Below are positions 1-4,247 of a stretch of 5,442 nt of DNA, piece by piece. The DNA lies in the NCBI GenBank assembly GCA_001603765.1, contig LUZV01000278.1, positions 1-5,442 of the forward strand, read 5' to 3'. Below the pieces are notes generated by a model. That model saw only the letters and a program-made list of their open reading frames with translations. It made no database searches and was not told where the DNA came from. This DNA comes from Anaerolineales bacterium Chloro_02 (GTDB lineage: Bacteria; Chloroflexota; Anaerolineae; Anaerolineales; Anaerolineaceae). Within the stretch, counting starts at the first letter, position 1, and each line of letters opens with the position of its first letter. The position numbers and the translations under genes were made by a program.

Positions 1-454
1 AGTTGCCGCCTACGAACCCCCTCTCAGCGGTGGTTGGCTTGAACGCGCCTTAACCAACCTGCTCATTCGCCAGGTGGATAACGAGGTCGCCAAAGGCAAG
101 AACCTTGCCGTCGTTACCCGATTCATGCGTTTTGTGGGGATGGACGAGCAGTTAATAAAAGACACGCTTGCTTCAGAGCACGGTCAAACTATCATCGACA
201 TGGCTGGCACACTCGTTTATGAGGCAGAAATCCAAAAAGCGACCAAAGATTTCCTTCATTCCCGCGCCCAAACGCTGCTGATGCCAGTCTTGATGCTCGC
301 TGGCACAAAGAGCTTTAAGACCGTGCTGAAAGTTATGTCAGCTTACACCCGAATAATTCCATCCGCGCGATCTCAGGTTCTGGAGGGGCAGACTCACTCC
401 GTCGAACCTCAGGTCATCTCGCCCATTCTCAGAGATTTCTTCCTACAAAATTGA
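1..454 (+). CDS. alpha/beta hydrolase, C-terminal part (5' end outside window)
   Basis: The reading frame is open from base 2 to a TGA at 452-454, giving 150 visible residues. The first visible residues are VAAYEPPL, the strand-plus-loop that in one branch of alpha/beta hydrolases follows the nucleophile elbow, so the GxSxG serine should lie just upstream of the window. Then come a helical cap-like stretch, the buried strand LMPVLMLAGT (residues about 93-102), an IPSAR segment (about 119-123) and GQTHS (129-133), whose His132 is the expected catalytic histidine. The protein ends in a helix, ILRDFFLQN. The usual acid after the late strand is not obvious (GTKSF), as in relatives with a GxxSP motif there. 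Substrate cannot be inferred. A GTG at 74 lies inside the frame and is not the start. The gene converges on the ribosomal operon and ends 23 bases before the operon terminator. Confidence 0.8.
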   Translation, partial: VAAYEPPLSGGWLERALTNLLIRQVDNEVAKGKNLAVVTRFMRFVGMDEQLIKDTLASEHGQTIIDMAGTLVYEAEIQKATKDFLHSRAQTLLMPVLMLAGTKSFKTVLKVMSAYTRIIPSARSQVLEGQTHSVEPQVISPILRDFFLQN

Positions 455-476
455 CCGGCACGGCTTCAACTTAAAC

Positions 477-503
477 AAAAAAGTCCCCTTCATCAGGGGA
501 CTT
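477..503 (-). terminator. intrinsic terminator after rplL
   Basis: Read on the minus strand, an 8-bp perfect stem AAGTCCCC / GGGGACTT (503-496 with 488-481) encloses a 7-base loop and runs into a U-run at 482-477, followed by GTTTAA. It lies 16 bases after the rplL stop codon. The U-run is on the minus-strand side only, so it ends the ribosomal operon. The outer A-U pairs could also form a weaker plus-strand hairpin for the converging hydrolase, but no U-run follows on that strand. Confidence 0.88.
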
Positions 504-518
504 ACTGTTGCTGGCAAA

Positions 519-896
519 TTAGGCAACAACAACTTCGGCGCCGGCTTCTTTGAGCTTGGCGGCGGCATCGTTGGCGACATCTTTTCCAACAGCTTCCAGA
601 ACTTTAACGTCTGCGGTTTCAGCCATGTTCTTGGCTTCAACCAGACCCAGGGAAGTGAGCTGGCGAATGACTTTGATGACTTCGATTTTCTTAGGTCCAG
701 CGGACTTCAGCACAACATCGAACTCGGTCTTTTCTTCAACTTCTTCTTCAGCGGCAGCAGCCACAGGACCAGCAGCCATAGCCACAGGCGCGGCGGCGGA
801 AACGCCCCATTTTTCTTCCAACAATTTGACGAGGTCAGCGGCTTCCAAAACGGAAAGTTTGCTCAGTTCCTCAACGATTTTTTCTAAATCAGCCAT
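519..896 (-). CDS. rplL: 50S ribosomal protein L7/L12
   Basis: This is the 125-residue mobile stalk protein that recruits translational GTPases (EF-Tu, EF-G, IF2, RF3) to the ribosome; dimers hang on L10. The N-terminal dimerisation helices (about 1-33, ending EEKWGVSAAA) lead to an Ala/Pro/Glu-rich hinge (about 34-55) and a C-terminal domain beginning KTEFDVVL. Of the factor-binding residues known from E. coli, those equivalent to K65, I69, K70, R73, L80, E82 and K84 are kept (K70, I74, K75, R78, L85, E87, K89). The position of E. coli K81 is V86, and the usual ESAP turn is ETAD. Length is normal (E. coli has 121 residues counting Met). The ATG is preceded by AGGAGT at 906-901 with a 4-base spacer. 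It lies 62 bases after rplJ and is the last gene of the operon. Confidence 0.97.
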   Translation of the reverse strand: MADLEKIVEELSKLSVLEAADLVKLLEEKWGVSAAAPVAMAAGPVAAAAEEEVEEKTEFDVVLKSAGPKKIEVIKVIRQLTSLGLVEAKNMAETADVKVLEAVGKDVANDAAAKLKEAGAEVVVA

Positions 897-937
897 TTTT
901 ACTCCTATTTATTCCTTTTTCTTAATTTTTTCACAAT

Positions 938-953
938 CTCGTTAAAAAACGAG
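938..953 (-). other. small hairpin between rplJ and rplL
   Basis: A perfect 6-bp stem CTCGTT / AACGAG closes a four-base loop (UUUU in the minus-strand RNA). It starts 5 bases after the rplJ stop. No U-run follows, so it is not a convincing terminator. It may be an mRNA processing or stability element, relevant because L12 is needed in several-fold excess over L10, or it may be incidental. Confidence 0.35.
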
Positions 954-958
954 CACTA

Positions 959-1489
959 TTATGCAGCAGCGGACTGCTTTTCTGAATTCGCTTTGATAAC
1001 CGCAGCCAAACCGCGGGCGGGTTCAGCCAGGGTGCGCACCAGCTTGCTGGCAGGCGCCAAAATGGTGCCCAACAGGGTGGCCCGCATAACGGGCAGTGTG
1101 GGCAGATCCGATAATGCGGCGACCTGTTTGACAGTGAGGCTTGCCTTATCAAGGTAGCCGCCCCGAACAGCAAATGACTCGTTGCCTTTCAGTACGTCTG
1201 TCAGTGCCTTCGCAACCGAAGGCGCATCTTCAAATGCAAAGATTACGACGTTGTTGCCTTCCCAAAATTTTGGATCATAATGATAACCATTCTCTTCCAA
1301 AACACGGGTGAACAAGCGGTTCTTAACAACATGCAGCCGTCCGTCTACTTCGCGCAGTTTAGCGCGGGCGTCATTTACCGTAGGCATGCGCATTTTGCTA
1401 TAAGACAGGACGAAAATCGCCTTGCTTTTGTCGACCCACTCACGGTACTGGTCAACCATTACTTCTTTTTGTTTCTTAGAAAATGCCAA
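959..1489 (-). CDS. rplJ: 50S ribosomal protein L10
   Basis: This 176-residue protein is the base of the ribosomal stalk; it binds 23S rRNA near L11 and carries L12 dimers on its C-terminal helix. The N-terminal globular domain (about 1-130) shows the family patterns IFVLSYSKM (25-33), LHVVKNRLF (52-60) and FAVRGGYLD (106-114). The C-terminal helix (about 144-170) contains KLVRTLAEPARGLAAVIKA. It is about 11 residues longer than E. coli L10 (165), which may allow a third L12 dimer (inference). The chosen start is TTG at 1489-1487, encoding MAFSKKQ. It is preceded by a strong AAGGAGG at 1506-1500 with a 10-base spacer, and no in-frame ATG is available before codon 11. A weak start codon with a strong SD, placed right after an attenuator-like leader, fits autoregulation by L10(L12)n. 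Confidence 0.96.
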   Translation of the reverse strand: MAFSKKQKEVMVDQYREWVDKSKAIFVLSYSKMRMPTVNDARAKLREVDGRLHVVKNRLFTRVLEENGYHYDPKFWEGNNVVIFAFEDAPSVAKALTDVLKGNESFAVRGGYLDKASLTVKQVAALSDLPTLPVMRATLLGTILAPASKLVRTLAEPARGLAAVIKANSEKQSAAA

Positions 1490-1512
1490 TGTACTTCAAC
1501 CTCCTTCCAGTC

Positions 1513-1553
1513 AAAATAAAAAATCTCTTTCCGTTTTCCCACAGAAAGAGATT
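1513..1553 (-). terminator. attenuator-like intrinsic terminator in rplJ leader
   Basis: On the minus strand, AATCTCTTT (1553-1545) pairs with AAAGAGATT (1530-1522). The stem is extended by C-G, U-G and G-C to 12 pairs around an 8-base loop. It is followed directly by a U-rich tail (bases 1521-1513, TTTTATTTT), six bases before the rplJ SD. Because the hairpin stands before a gene rather than after an operon, I infer transcription attenuation. The 5' arm contains CUUUCU (1548-1543), which could instead pair with AGAAAG (1635-1630) just before the L10 box, a possible 6-bp antiterminator nucleus (weak inference). Confidence 0.8.
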
Positions 1554-1594
1554 CAATATTAACAAGATCAGTCTGATCAGATTTTTGAACCTCC

Positions 1595-1640
1595 ACCTCG
1601 GCGGGAAATTAAGCCGTAAACGGCACCAGCTTTCTTAAGC
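1595..1640 (-). ncRNA. L10 leader (autoregulatory binding site of L10-L12 complex)
   Basis: The minus-strand RNA reads GCTTAAGAAA, then GCTGGTGCCG, TTTACGGCTT, AATTTCCCGC and CGAGGT. This matches the known L10 leader architecture: an apical hairpin GCCG-UUUA-CGGC (1624-1613), the asymmetric UUAAUUU internal loop expected of the kink-turn-like site, a lower helix with one mismatch (GCUGG with CCCGC), and the conserved CCGAGGU tail. The same layout precedes rplJ in Bacillus and many other bacteria, where L10(L12)4 binding represses the rplJL operon. Here it lies about 105 bases upstream of rplJ and 42 bases upstream of the attenuator hairpin. A short hairpin GATCA-GAC-TGATC (1578-1566) lies between them. 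Confidence 0.85.
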
Positions 1641-1668
1641 AGAGCACTATTCAGTTTTCAGCCCTGCC

Positions 1669-1677
1669 AGTATAACA
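1669..1677 (-). promoter_or_regulatory. candidate extended -10 promoter for rplJ-rplL
   Basis: On the minus strand, TGTTATACT (1677-1669) is an extended -10: TGn followed by TATACT, five of six matches to TATAAT. The -35 region 17-18 bases upstream is poor (GCTCAA or TGCTCA). Transcription would begin near 1662, about 20 bases before the L10 leader core, which is a sensible place for a leader-controlled rplJL promoter. It lies inside an inverted repeat (1663-1689). This is a sequence match only. Confidence 0.4.
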
Positions 1678-1700
1678 CATTCCGGCAGGTTTTGAGCAGA

Positions 1701-1728
1701 GCTATACTAACTCAGTCTCCATGGTCAA
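1701..1728 (-). promoter_or_regulatory. alternative sigma-70-type promoter at the rplA 3' end
   Basis: TTGACC (1728-1723, five of six to the -35 consensus) and TATAGC (1706-1701, four of six to the -10) are separated by 16 bases. The pair overlaps the last codons and stop of rplA and would start transcription about 50 bases upstream of the L10 leader core. It competes as a candidate with the extended -10 at 1669-1677; at most one need be real. Confidence 0.28.
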
Positions 1729-2424
1729 TGCTGCGTTTACGTCAACCTTTACGCCAGGGCCCATGGTCGAAGCCAGTGTGACCTTGCGGATGAAGGCACC
1801 CTTCGCGCCAGTTGGGCGCGCTTTGCGAACCGCGTTCATCAGTGCCGACATGTTCACATACAGATCTTCCGCAGAGAAAGACACTTTGCCGAGTGGAACG
1901 TGAATGTTAGCGGACTTATCGAGGCGGAATTCCACACGACCGGCTTTCGCGGTCTCGATCGCTTGCGCGATATCACCAGGCTGGACGACCGTTCCGGCTT
2001 TGGGGTTCGGCATCAGGTTGCGAGGACCCAACACGCGACCTAACCGACCAACTTTGCCCATCATGTCCATCGTACCAACTGCGACGTCAAAATCGGTGTA
2101 ACCGCCCTGAATACGGGCGATATCATCATCGGTTTCCGCGACAAAATCAGCGCCAGCAGCGCGGGCAGCCGCAGCCGCCTCGCCCTGGGCGAAAACCAAC
2201 ACACGCACGGTCTTGCCAAGCCCCTTTGGCAGCACGACCACATCGCGGATTTGCTGATCAGCCTGGCGGGGGTCCAAGCTGGTCCGAATGTGAACCTCAA
2301 CGGTCTCATCGAACTTGGCAAATTTCATTTCTTTAACAAGCTCCAACGCTTCCTTTGGACCGTAAACTTTGTCAGTATCGATCTTTTTGATTGCGTTTGT
2401 AAAATTTTTCCCGTGTTTAGACAT
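1702..2424 (-). CDS. rplA: 50S ribosomal protein L1
   Basis: This is the 240-residue L1 stalk protein. It binds helices 76-78 of 23S rRNA, helps eject E-site tRNA, and in many prokaryotes represses its own operon by binding an rRNA-like site in the mRNA. Family signatures are KFDETVEVHIRTSLDP (37-52), the domain II signature GPRNLMPNPKAGTV (133-146), and TMGPGVKVD (220-228). Length is close to E. coli (234). The ATG at 2424-2422 (MSKHGKNFT) follows AAGGAG (2435-2430) by 5 bases. The frame stays open upstream to a TTG at 2445, but that extension would run through the SD and the structured element, so it is rejected. The gene lies 63 bases after rplK. Confidence 0.97.
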   Translation of the reverse strand: MSKHGKNFTNAIKKIDTDKVYGPKEALELVKEMKFAKFDETVEVHIRTSLDPRQADQQIRDVVVLPKGLGKTVRVLVFAQGEAAAAARAAGADFVAETDDDIARIQGGYTDFDVAVGTMDMMGKVGRLGRVLGPRNLMPNPKAGTVVQPGDIAQAIETAKAGRVEFRLDKSANIHVPLGKVSFSAEDLYVNMSALMNAVRKARPTGAKGAFIRKVTLASTMGPGVKVDVNAALTMETELV

Positions 2425-2436
2425 GCATACTCCTTT

Positions 2437-2467
2437 GTGGTCCAATCGGGCTCATCAGCCCTCCCAC
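2437..2467 (-). promoter_or_regulatory. L1-binding-site-like RNA element before rplA
   Basis: Minus-strand RNA: outer stem GUGG (2467-2464) with CCAC (2440-2437); unpaired GA; inner stem GGGCU (2461-2457) with AGCCC (2452-2448) around loop GAUG; then GAUUGGA on the 3' side. One base (A2436) separates it from the rplA SD, AAGGAG. The topology and conserved bases match the 23S rRNA L1 site as I recall it from E. coli (GUGGGAGGCU on one strand, AGCCGA, UUGA and CCACC on the other). It is the sister of the element before rplK. Inferred role: L1 bound here would block ribosome entry at rplA. Confidence 0.7.
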
Positions 2468-2487
2468 AGTCTCTGATAGCTGATTAA

Positions 2488-2913
2488 TTAGTCGCTGATG
2501 GTAATGCCCATATTGAGGGCGGTGCCTTCAAGTTGCTTCATCGCCGCATCAATATCGTTGGCATTCATATCTTTAAATTTAGTCTCAGCGATTTCACGAA
2601 GCTGAGCGCGGGTGATTTTGCCAACTTTTGCCGTGTTTGGCGTAGCTGAGCCCTTTTCGATTCCAGCTGCTTTTTTGATCATGATAGCGGCAGGCGGTGA
2701 TTTTAGGTCAAATTTGAACGATCCATCCTGATAGACAGTAATGGCGGCCGGGATAATCTCGCCAACGCGGTTCGCGGTGCGCGCATTATAGTCCTTGCAA
2801 AATGCCATGATGTTGACACCGTGCGGGGCTAACGCGGGACCGATCGGGGGTGCAGGATTAGCCTTTCCGGCTTTGATCTGCAGGGTTAATTGTGCTTTTA
2901 CTTTCTTTGCCAC
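2488..2913 (-). CDS. rplK: 50S ribosomal protein L11
   Basis: This 141-residue protein binds the GTPase-associated centre of 23S rRNA (helices 43-44) beside L10 and takes part in factor activation and the stringent response. The N-terminal domain has KAGKANPAPPIGPALAPHG (14-32, including the proline-rich linker face) and NIMAFCKDYNART (34-46). The C-terminal rRNA-binding domain has KKAAGIEKGS (80-89) and ends in TALNMGITISD. Length equals the usual 141-142. GPALAPHG stands where GPALGQHG is more usual, a mild variation. The start is GTG at 2913-2911, with AAGGAG (2926-2921) 7 bases upstream. The gene sits 64 bases downstream of nusG, and its leader holds a small terminator-like hairpin and an L1-site-like element. 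Confidence 0.97.
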   Translation of the reverse strand: MAKKVKAQLTLQIKAGKANPAPPIGPALAPHGVNIMAFCKDYNARTANRVGEIIPAAITVYQDGSFKFDLKSPPAAIMIKKAAGIEKGSATPNTAKVGKITRAQLREIAETKFKDMNANDIDAAMKQLEGTALNMGITISD

Positions 2914-2927
2914 TTAAATTCTCCTTG

Positions 2928-2956
2928 GTGGTACAAGCGGGCGGCAGCCCTCCCAC
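2928..2956 (-). promoter_or_regulatory. L1-binding-site-like RNA element before rplK
   Basis: Minus-strand RNA: outer stem GUGG (2956-2953) with CCAC (2931-2928); unpaired GA; inner stem GGGC (2950-2947) with GCCC (2942-2939) around loop UGCC; then GCUUGUA on the 3' side. One base (C2927) separates it from the rplK SD, AAGGAG. It shares the outer stem, the GA, the inner-stem core, the UUG and the spacing to the SD with the element before rplA, while loops and linkers differ. That pattern points to conserved RNA structure. L1 repression through a site upstream of L11 is established in E. coli and others; L1 binding here is inferred from resemblance. Confidence 0.75.
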
Positions 2957-2976
2957 AAAAATCCGGATCTCTCCGG
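2957..2976 (-). terminator. weak terminator-like hairpin between nusG and rplK
   Basis: The minus strand carries CCGGA-GAGA-TCCGG (2976-2963), a 5-bp stem capped by a GNRA-type tetraloop. It is followed by A and five Ts (2961-2957), beginning one base after the nusG stop. The stem is short for a full terminator, so partial read-through into rplK is likely. The U-run abuts the outer stem of the L1-like element, so the two may work as a unit. Confidence 0.4.
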
Positions 2977-2977
2977 T

Positions 2978-3628
2978 TTATGACTTTTCCACCTGCAAGA
3001 AATCCAGTTCCACAGGTGTCTCGCGCCCAAAGAAATTCACCATCACGCGAATCTTCGAGCGTTCCATATTTATCTCATCCACGGTCCCGCGAAAATCGTT
3101 GAAGGGACCATCCACAATGCGCACGCGATCTCCGGGTTTGTAGGTAACCCTATAGGTAGGCGCTTCGTCTTCCATACGGCGAAGAATCGACTGGACCTCT
3201 TCGGGTCGCAGCGGAGTGGGCTCATCGCCCATACCCACAAAACCGGTTACTCCTGGAGTGTTGCGCACGACAAACCACGATTCCTCTTCAAGAATCATGT
3301 TCACCAATACGTATCCAGGGAAAACATGTCGCTCAACCGTGCGGCGTTTTCCATCGCGGACTTCGATTTCTTCCTGGGTCGGAATGACCACATCAAAGAT
3401 CTTGTCCTTCATCGCCATGGTTTCAATGCGCTGCTCAAGGTTTTTTCGAACTTTGTTCTCGTAGCCTGAGTAACAGTGGATCACATACCAATTGCGGCTT
3501 TCGCCTTCAGTCGGTTTTCCAGGTGTGCTGGATGAATCGCTGGAGGCTCCCCCAACTGGCGCGCCGTCAGTTTCCTCAGGCAGGCTGGGGTTCTTCTCGT
3601 CCATAGATCCATCTTCCTTCTTAGCCAT
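2978..3628 (-). CDS. nusG: transcription termination/antitermination factor NusG
   Basis: NusG binds the clamp of RNA polymerase through its NGN domain and contacts Rho or ribosomal protein S10 through its KOW domain. The NGN domain starts near RNWYVIHCYSGYENKV (45-60) and includes the hallmark RHVFPGYVLVNM (100-111) and VRNTPGVTGFVG (121-132). The KOW domain is YKPGDRVRIVDGPFNDFRG (163-181), followed by INMERSKIRVMVNFFGRETP. The first 44 residues form a hydrophilic Ser/Pro/Glu-rich, probably disordered extension. The start is uncertain: ATG at 3628 (MAKKEDGS) has no good SD, whereas the in-frame ATG at 3604 (MDEKNPS) has AAGGAA 9 bases upstream, giving 208 residues. The gene lies 21 bases after secE and is presumably co-transcribed with it. 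Confidence 0.96.
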   Translation of the reverse strand: MAKKEDGSMDEKNPSLPEETDGAPVGGASSDSSSTPGKPTEGESRNWYVIHCYSGYENKVRKNLEQRIETMAMKDKIFDVVIPTQEEIEVRDGKRRTVERHVFPGYVLVNMILEEESWFVVRNTPGVTGFVGMGDEPTPLRPEEVQSILRRMEDEAPTYRVTYKPGDRVRIVDGPFNDFRGTVDEINMERSKIRVMVNFFGRETPVELDFLQVEKS

Positions 3629-3649
3629 CAGGCACCGCTTTCGTTAATA

Positions 3650-3862
3650 CTAAATATTGACCAGAAGTCCAACCAGGCGAGCAAAAATGAAATCAAGCAC
3701 GCCTAAAATTGCGGCCATAATAACCGTAACAATCAGAACGATCCGGGTTACGGCAAGAGCCTCTGCGCGGCTGGGCCAGGAAACCTTACGCAGCTCGCCA
3801 ACGGTCTCTTTAAACCAGCGTTTCAGTTTCTGAATAAAGTTCGGTTTATCACTCTGTGCCAT
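3650..3862 (-). CDS. secE: preprotein translocase subunit SecE
   Basis: SecE is the small essential membrane subunit that clamps the SecY channel of the Sec translocon. The 70-residue, single-span form is typical outside the gammaproteobacteria. The conserved amphipathic surface helix is FKETVGELRKVSWPSRAEA (17-35), with the hallmark KVSWPSR. One transmembrane helix follows at about 39-60 (VTRIVLIVTVIMAAILGVL and on). The ATG at 3862 follows AGGAGG (3873-3868) with a 5-base spacer. It stands in the usual rpmG - tRNA-Trp - secE - nusG order. Confidence 0.96.
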   Translation of the reverse strand: MAQSDKPNFIQKLKRWFKETVGELRKVSWPSRAEALAVTRIVLIVTVIMAAILGVLDFIFARLVGLLVNI

Positions 3863-3886
3863 TAAGGCCTCCTGCTTGACAACTCA

Positions 3887-3907
3887 ACGCCGTAGGGTCT
3901 ACGGCGT
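3887..3907 (-). other. perfect hairpin between tRNA-Trp and secE
   Basis: An 8-bp perfect inverted repeat ACGCCGTA / TACGGCGT encloses five bases (a ninth G-C pair is possible). It starts 13 bases after the tRNA 3' end and lies 13 bases upstream of the secE SD. The tail on the minus strand (TTGAGTTGT) is only mildly U-rich. It may mark a processing site or 3' trailer for the tRNA, or a weak terminator limiting read-through into secE. Confidence 0.45.
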
Positions 3908-3920
3908 CGGTAACTTTCAA

Positions 3921-3993
3921 CAGGTCAGGTAGGAATTGAACCCACAACCCCCGCTTTTGGAGAGCGGTGCTCTGCCAATTGAGCTACTGACCT
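3921..3993 (-). tRNA. trnW: tRNA-Trp (anticodon CCA)
   Basis: A complete 73-base cloverleaf. The acceptor AGGTCAG (3993-3987) pairs with CTGACCT (3928-3922), followed by discriminator G (3921), as expected for bacterial tRNA-Trp. The D arm is GCTC / GAGC. The anticodon stem CCGCT / AGCGG holds loop CTCCAAA with anticodon CCA (complement of 3958-3960). The variable loop has five bases, and the T stem GTGGG / CCTAC has one G-U pair and loop TTCAATT. CCA is not encoded (TTG follows), so it must be added after transcription. The gene lies 23 bases after rpmG and 58 before secE, a widely conserved position. Confidence 0.97.
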
Positions 3994-4016
3994 AAGCTAA
4001 CTCCCATTGCTGAGAG

Positions 4017-4187
4017 CTACTTCACCTCACGATGCAGCTTATGAGCGCGGCAGCGTGGGCAATACTTACTGATTTCCAGACGACCTGGATCATTCCGGCG
4101 ATTCTTAACAGTCGTGTAATTGCGTTCCTTACACTCAGTGCACGCCAAATGAATGACTGGGCGGATATCCTTTTTCTTTGATGCCAT
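4017..4187 (-). CDS. rpmG: 50S ribosomal protein L33
   Basis: A 56-residue protein of the large subunit near the E site. It starts MASKKKDIRPVIHLACTECK, continues RNYTTVKNRRNDPGRLEISK and ends YCPRCRAHKLHREVK. Two CxxC pairs (Cys16/19 and Cys43/46) form the zinc-ribbon ('C+') version of L33. Length is typical. The stop is TAG at 4019-4017. The ATG at 4187 lacks a Shine-Dalgarno sequence: the preceding bases are GTTAACTAAAA. The nearest good SD, GGAGG (4234-4230), is more than 40 bases away, with a hairpin and a mini-ORF between. It lies 60 bases after tuf and 23 before tRNA-Trp. Confidence 0.95.
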   Translation of the reverse strand: MASKKKDIRPVIHLACTECKERNYTTVKNRRNDPGRLEISKYCPRCRAHKLHREVK

Positions 4188-4189
4188 TT

Positions 4190-4225
4190 TTAGTTAACAT
4201 GGCTGCCCCACGTGGAGGCAGCCAT
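4190..4225 (-). CDS. possible 11-codon upstream ORF coupling rpmG
   Basis: On the minus strand, GGAGG (4234-4230) stands four bases before an ATG that opens MAASTWGSHVN and stops at TAA (4192-4190), two bases before the rpmG ATG. It is in a different frame from rpmG. The good SD, the short length and the stop next to the next start fit a translated leader whose termination allows re-initiation at the SD-less rpmG. It could equally be chance, with the SD used across a folded hairpin. No homology can be claimed at this length. Confidence 0.35.
   Translation of the reverse strand: MAASTWGSHVN
4199..4225 (-). other. perfect 9-bp hairpin between tuf and rpmG
   Basis: ATGGCTGCC and GGCAGCCAT form a 9-bp stem around nine bases. 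No U-run follows, so it is a poor terminator. When folded it would hide the mini-ORF start codon and shorten the path from GGAGG to the rpmG ATG to about 15 unpaired bases, an arrangement like SD bridging by a hairpin. It may alternatively protect or process the tuf mRNA 3' end. Confidence 0.5.
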
Positions 4226-4247
4226 GCATCCTCCATCTATTCTTATC

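Noticed and set aside
74..76. GTG as the start of the first gene
   Set aside because: The frame is open to the window edge and the residues before the GTG (YEPPL and following) belong to the alpha/beta hydrolase fold.
550..945. 131-codon plus-strand open frame opposite rplL
   Set aside because: Low-complexity Ser/Ala/Thr translation is the antisense shadow of the Ala/Glu-rich L7/L12 gene.
1663..1694. Plus-strand intrinsic terminator (hairpin then TTTTG)
   Set aside because: No plus-strand gene precedes it, and the U-run is only four bases. Overlap with a promoter-like sequence or an rplA 3' hairpin is a better reading.
2425..2445. Seven-residue N-terminal extension of L1 starting at TTG 2445
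   Set aside because: It would be translated through the SD and the L1-like stem. The ATG at 2424 has AAGGAG at proper spacing and matches the family start.
3658..3862. tRNA-Trp anticodon and the Trp codon in the rpmG leader as a Trp attenuation system
   Set aside because: A single TGG in an 11-codon frame and no biosynthetic gene nearby; the tRNA position is the common syntenic one.
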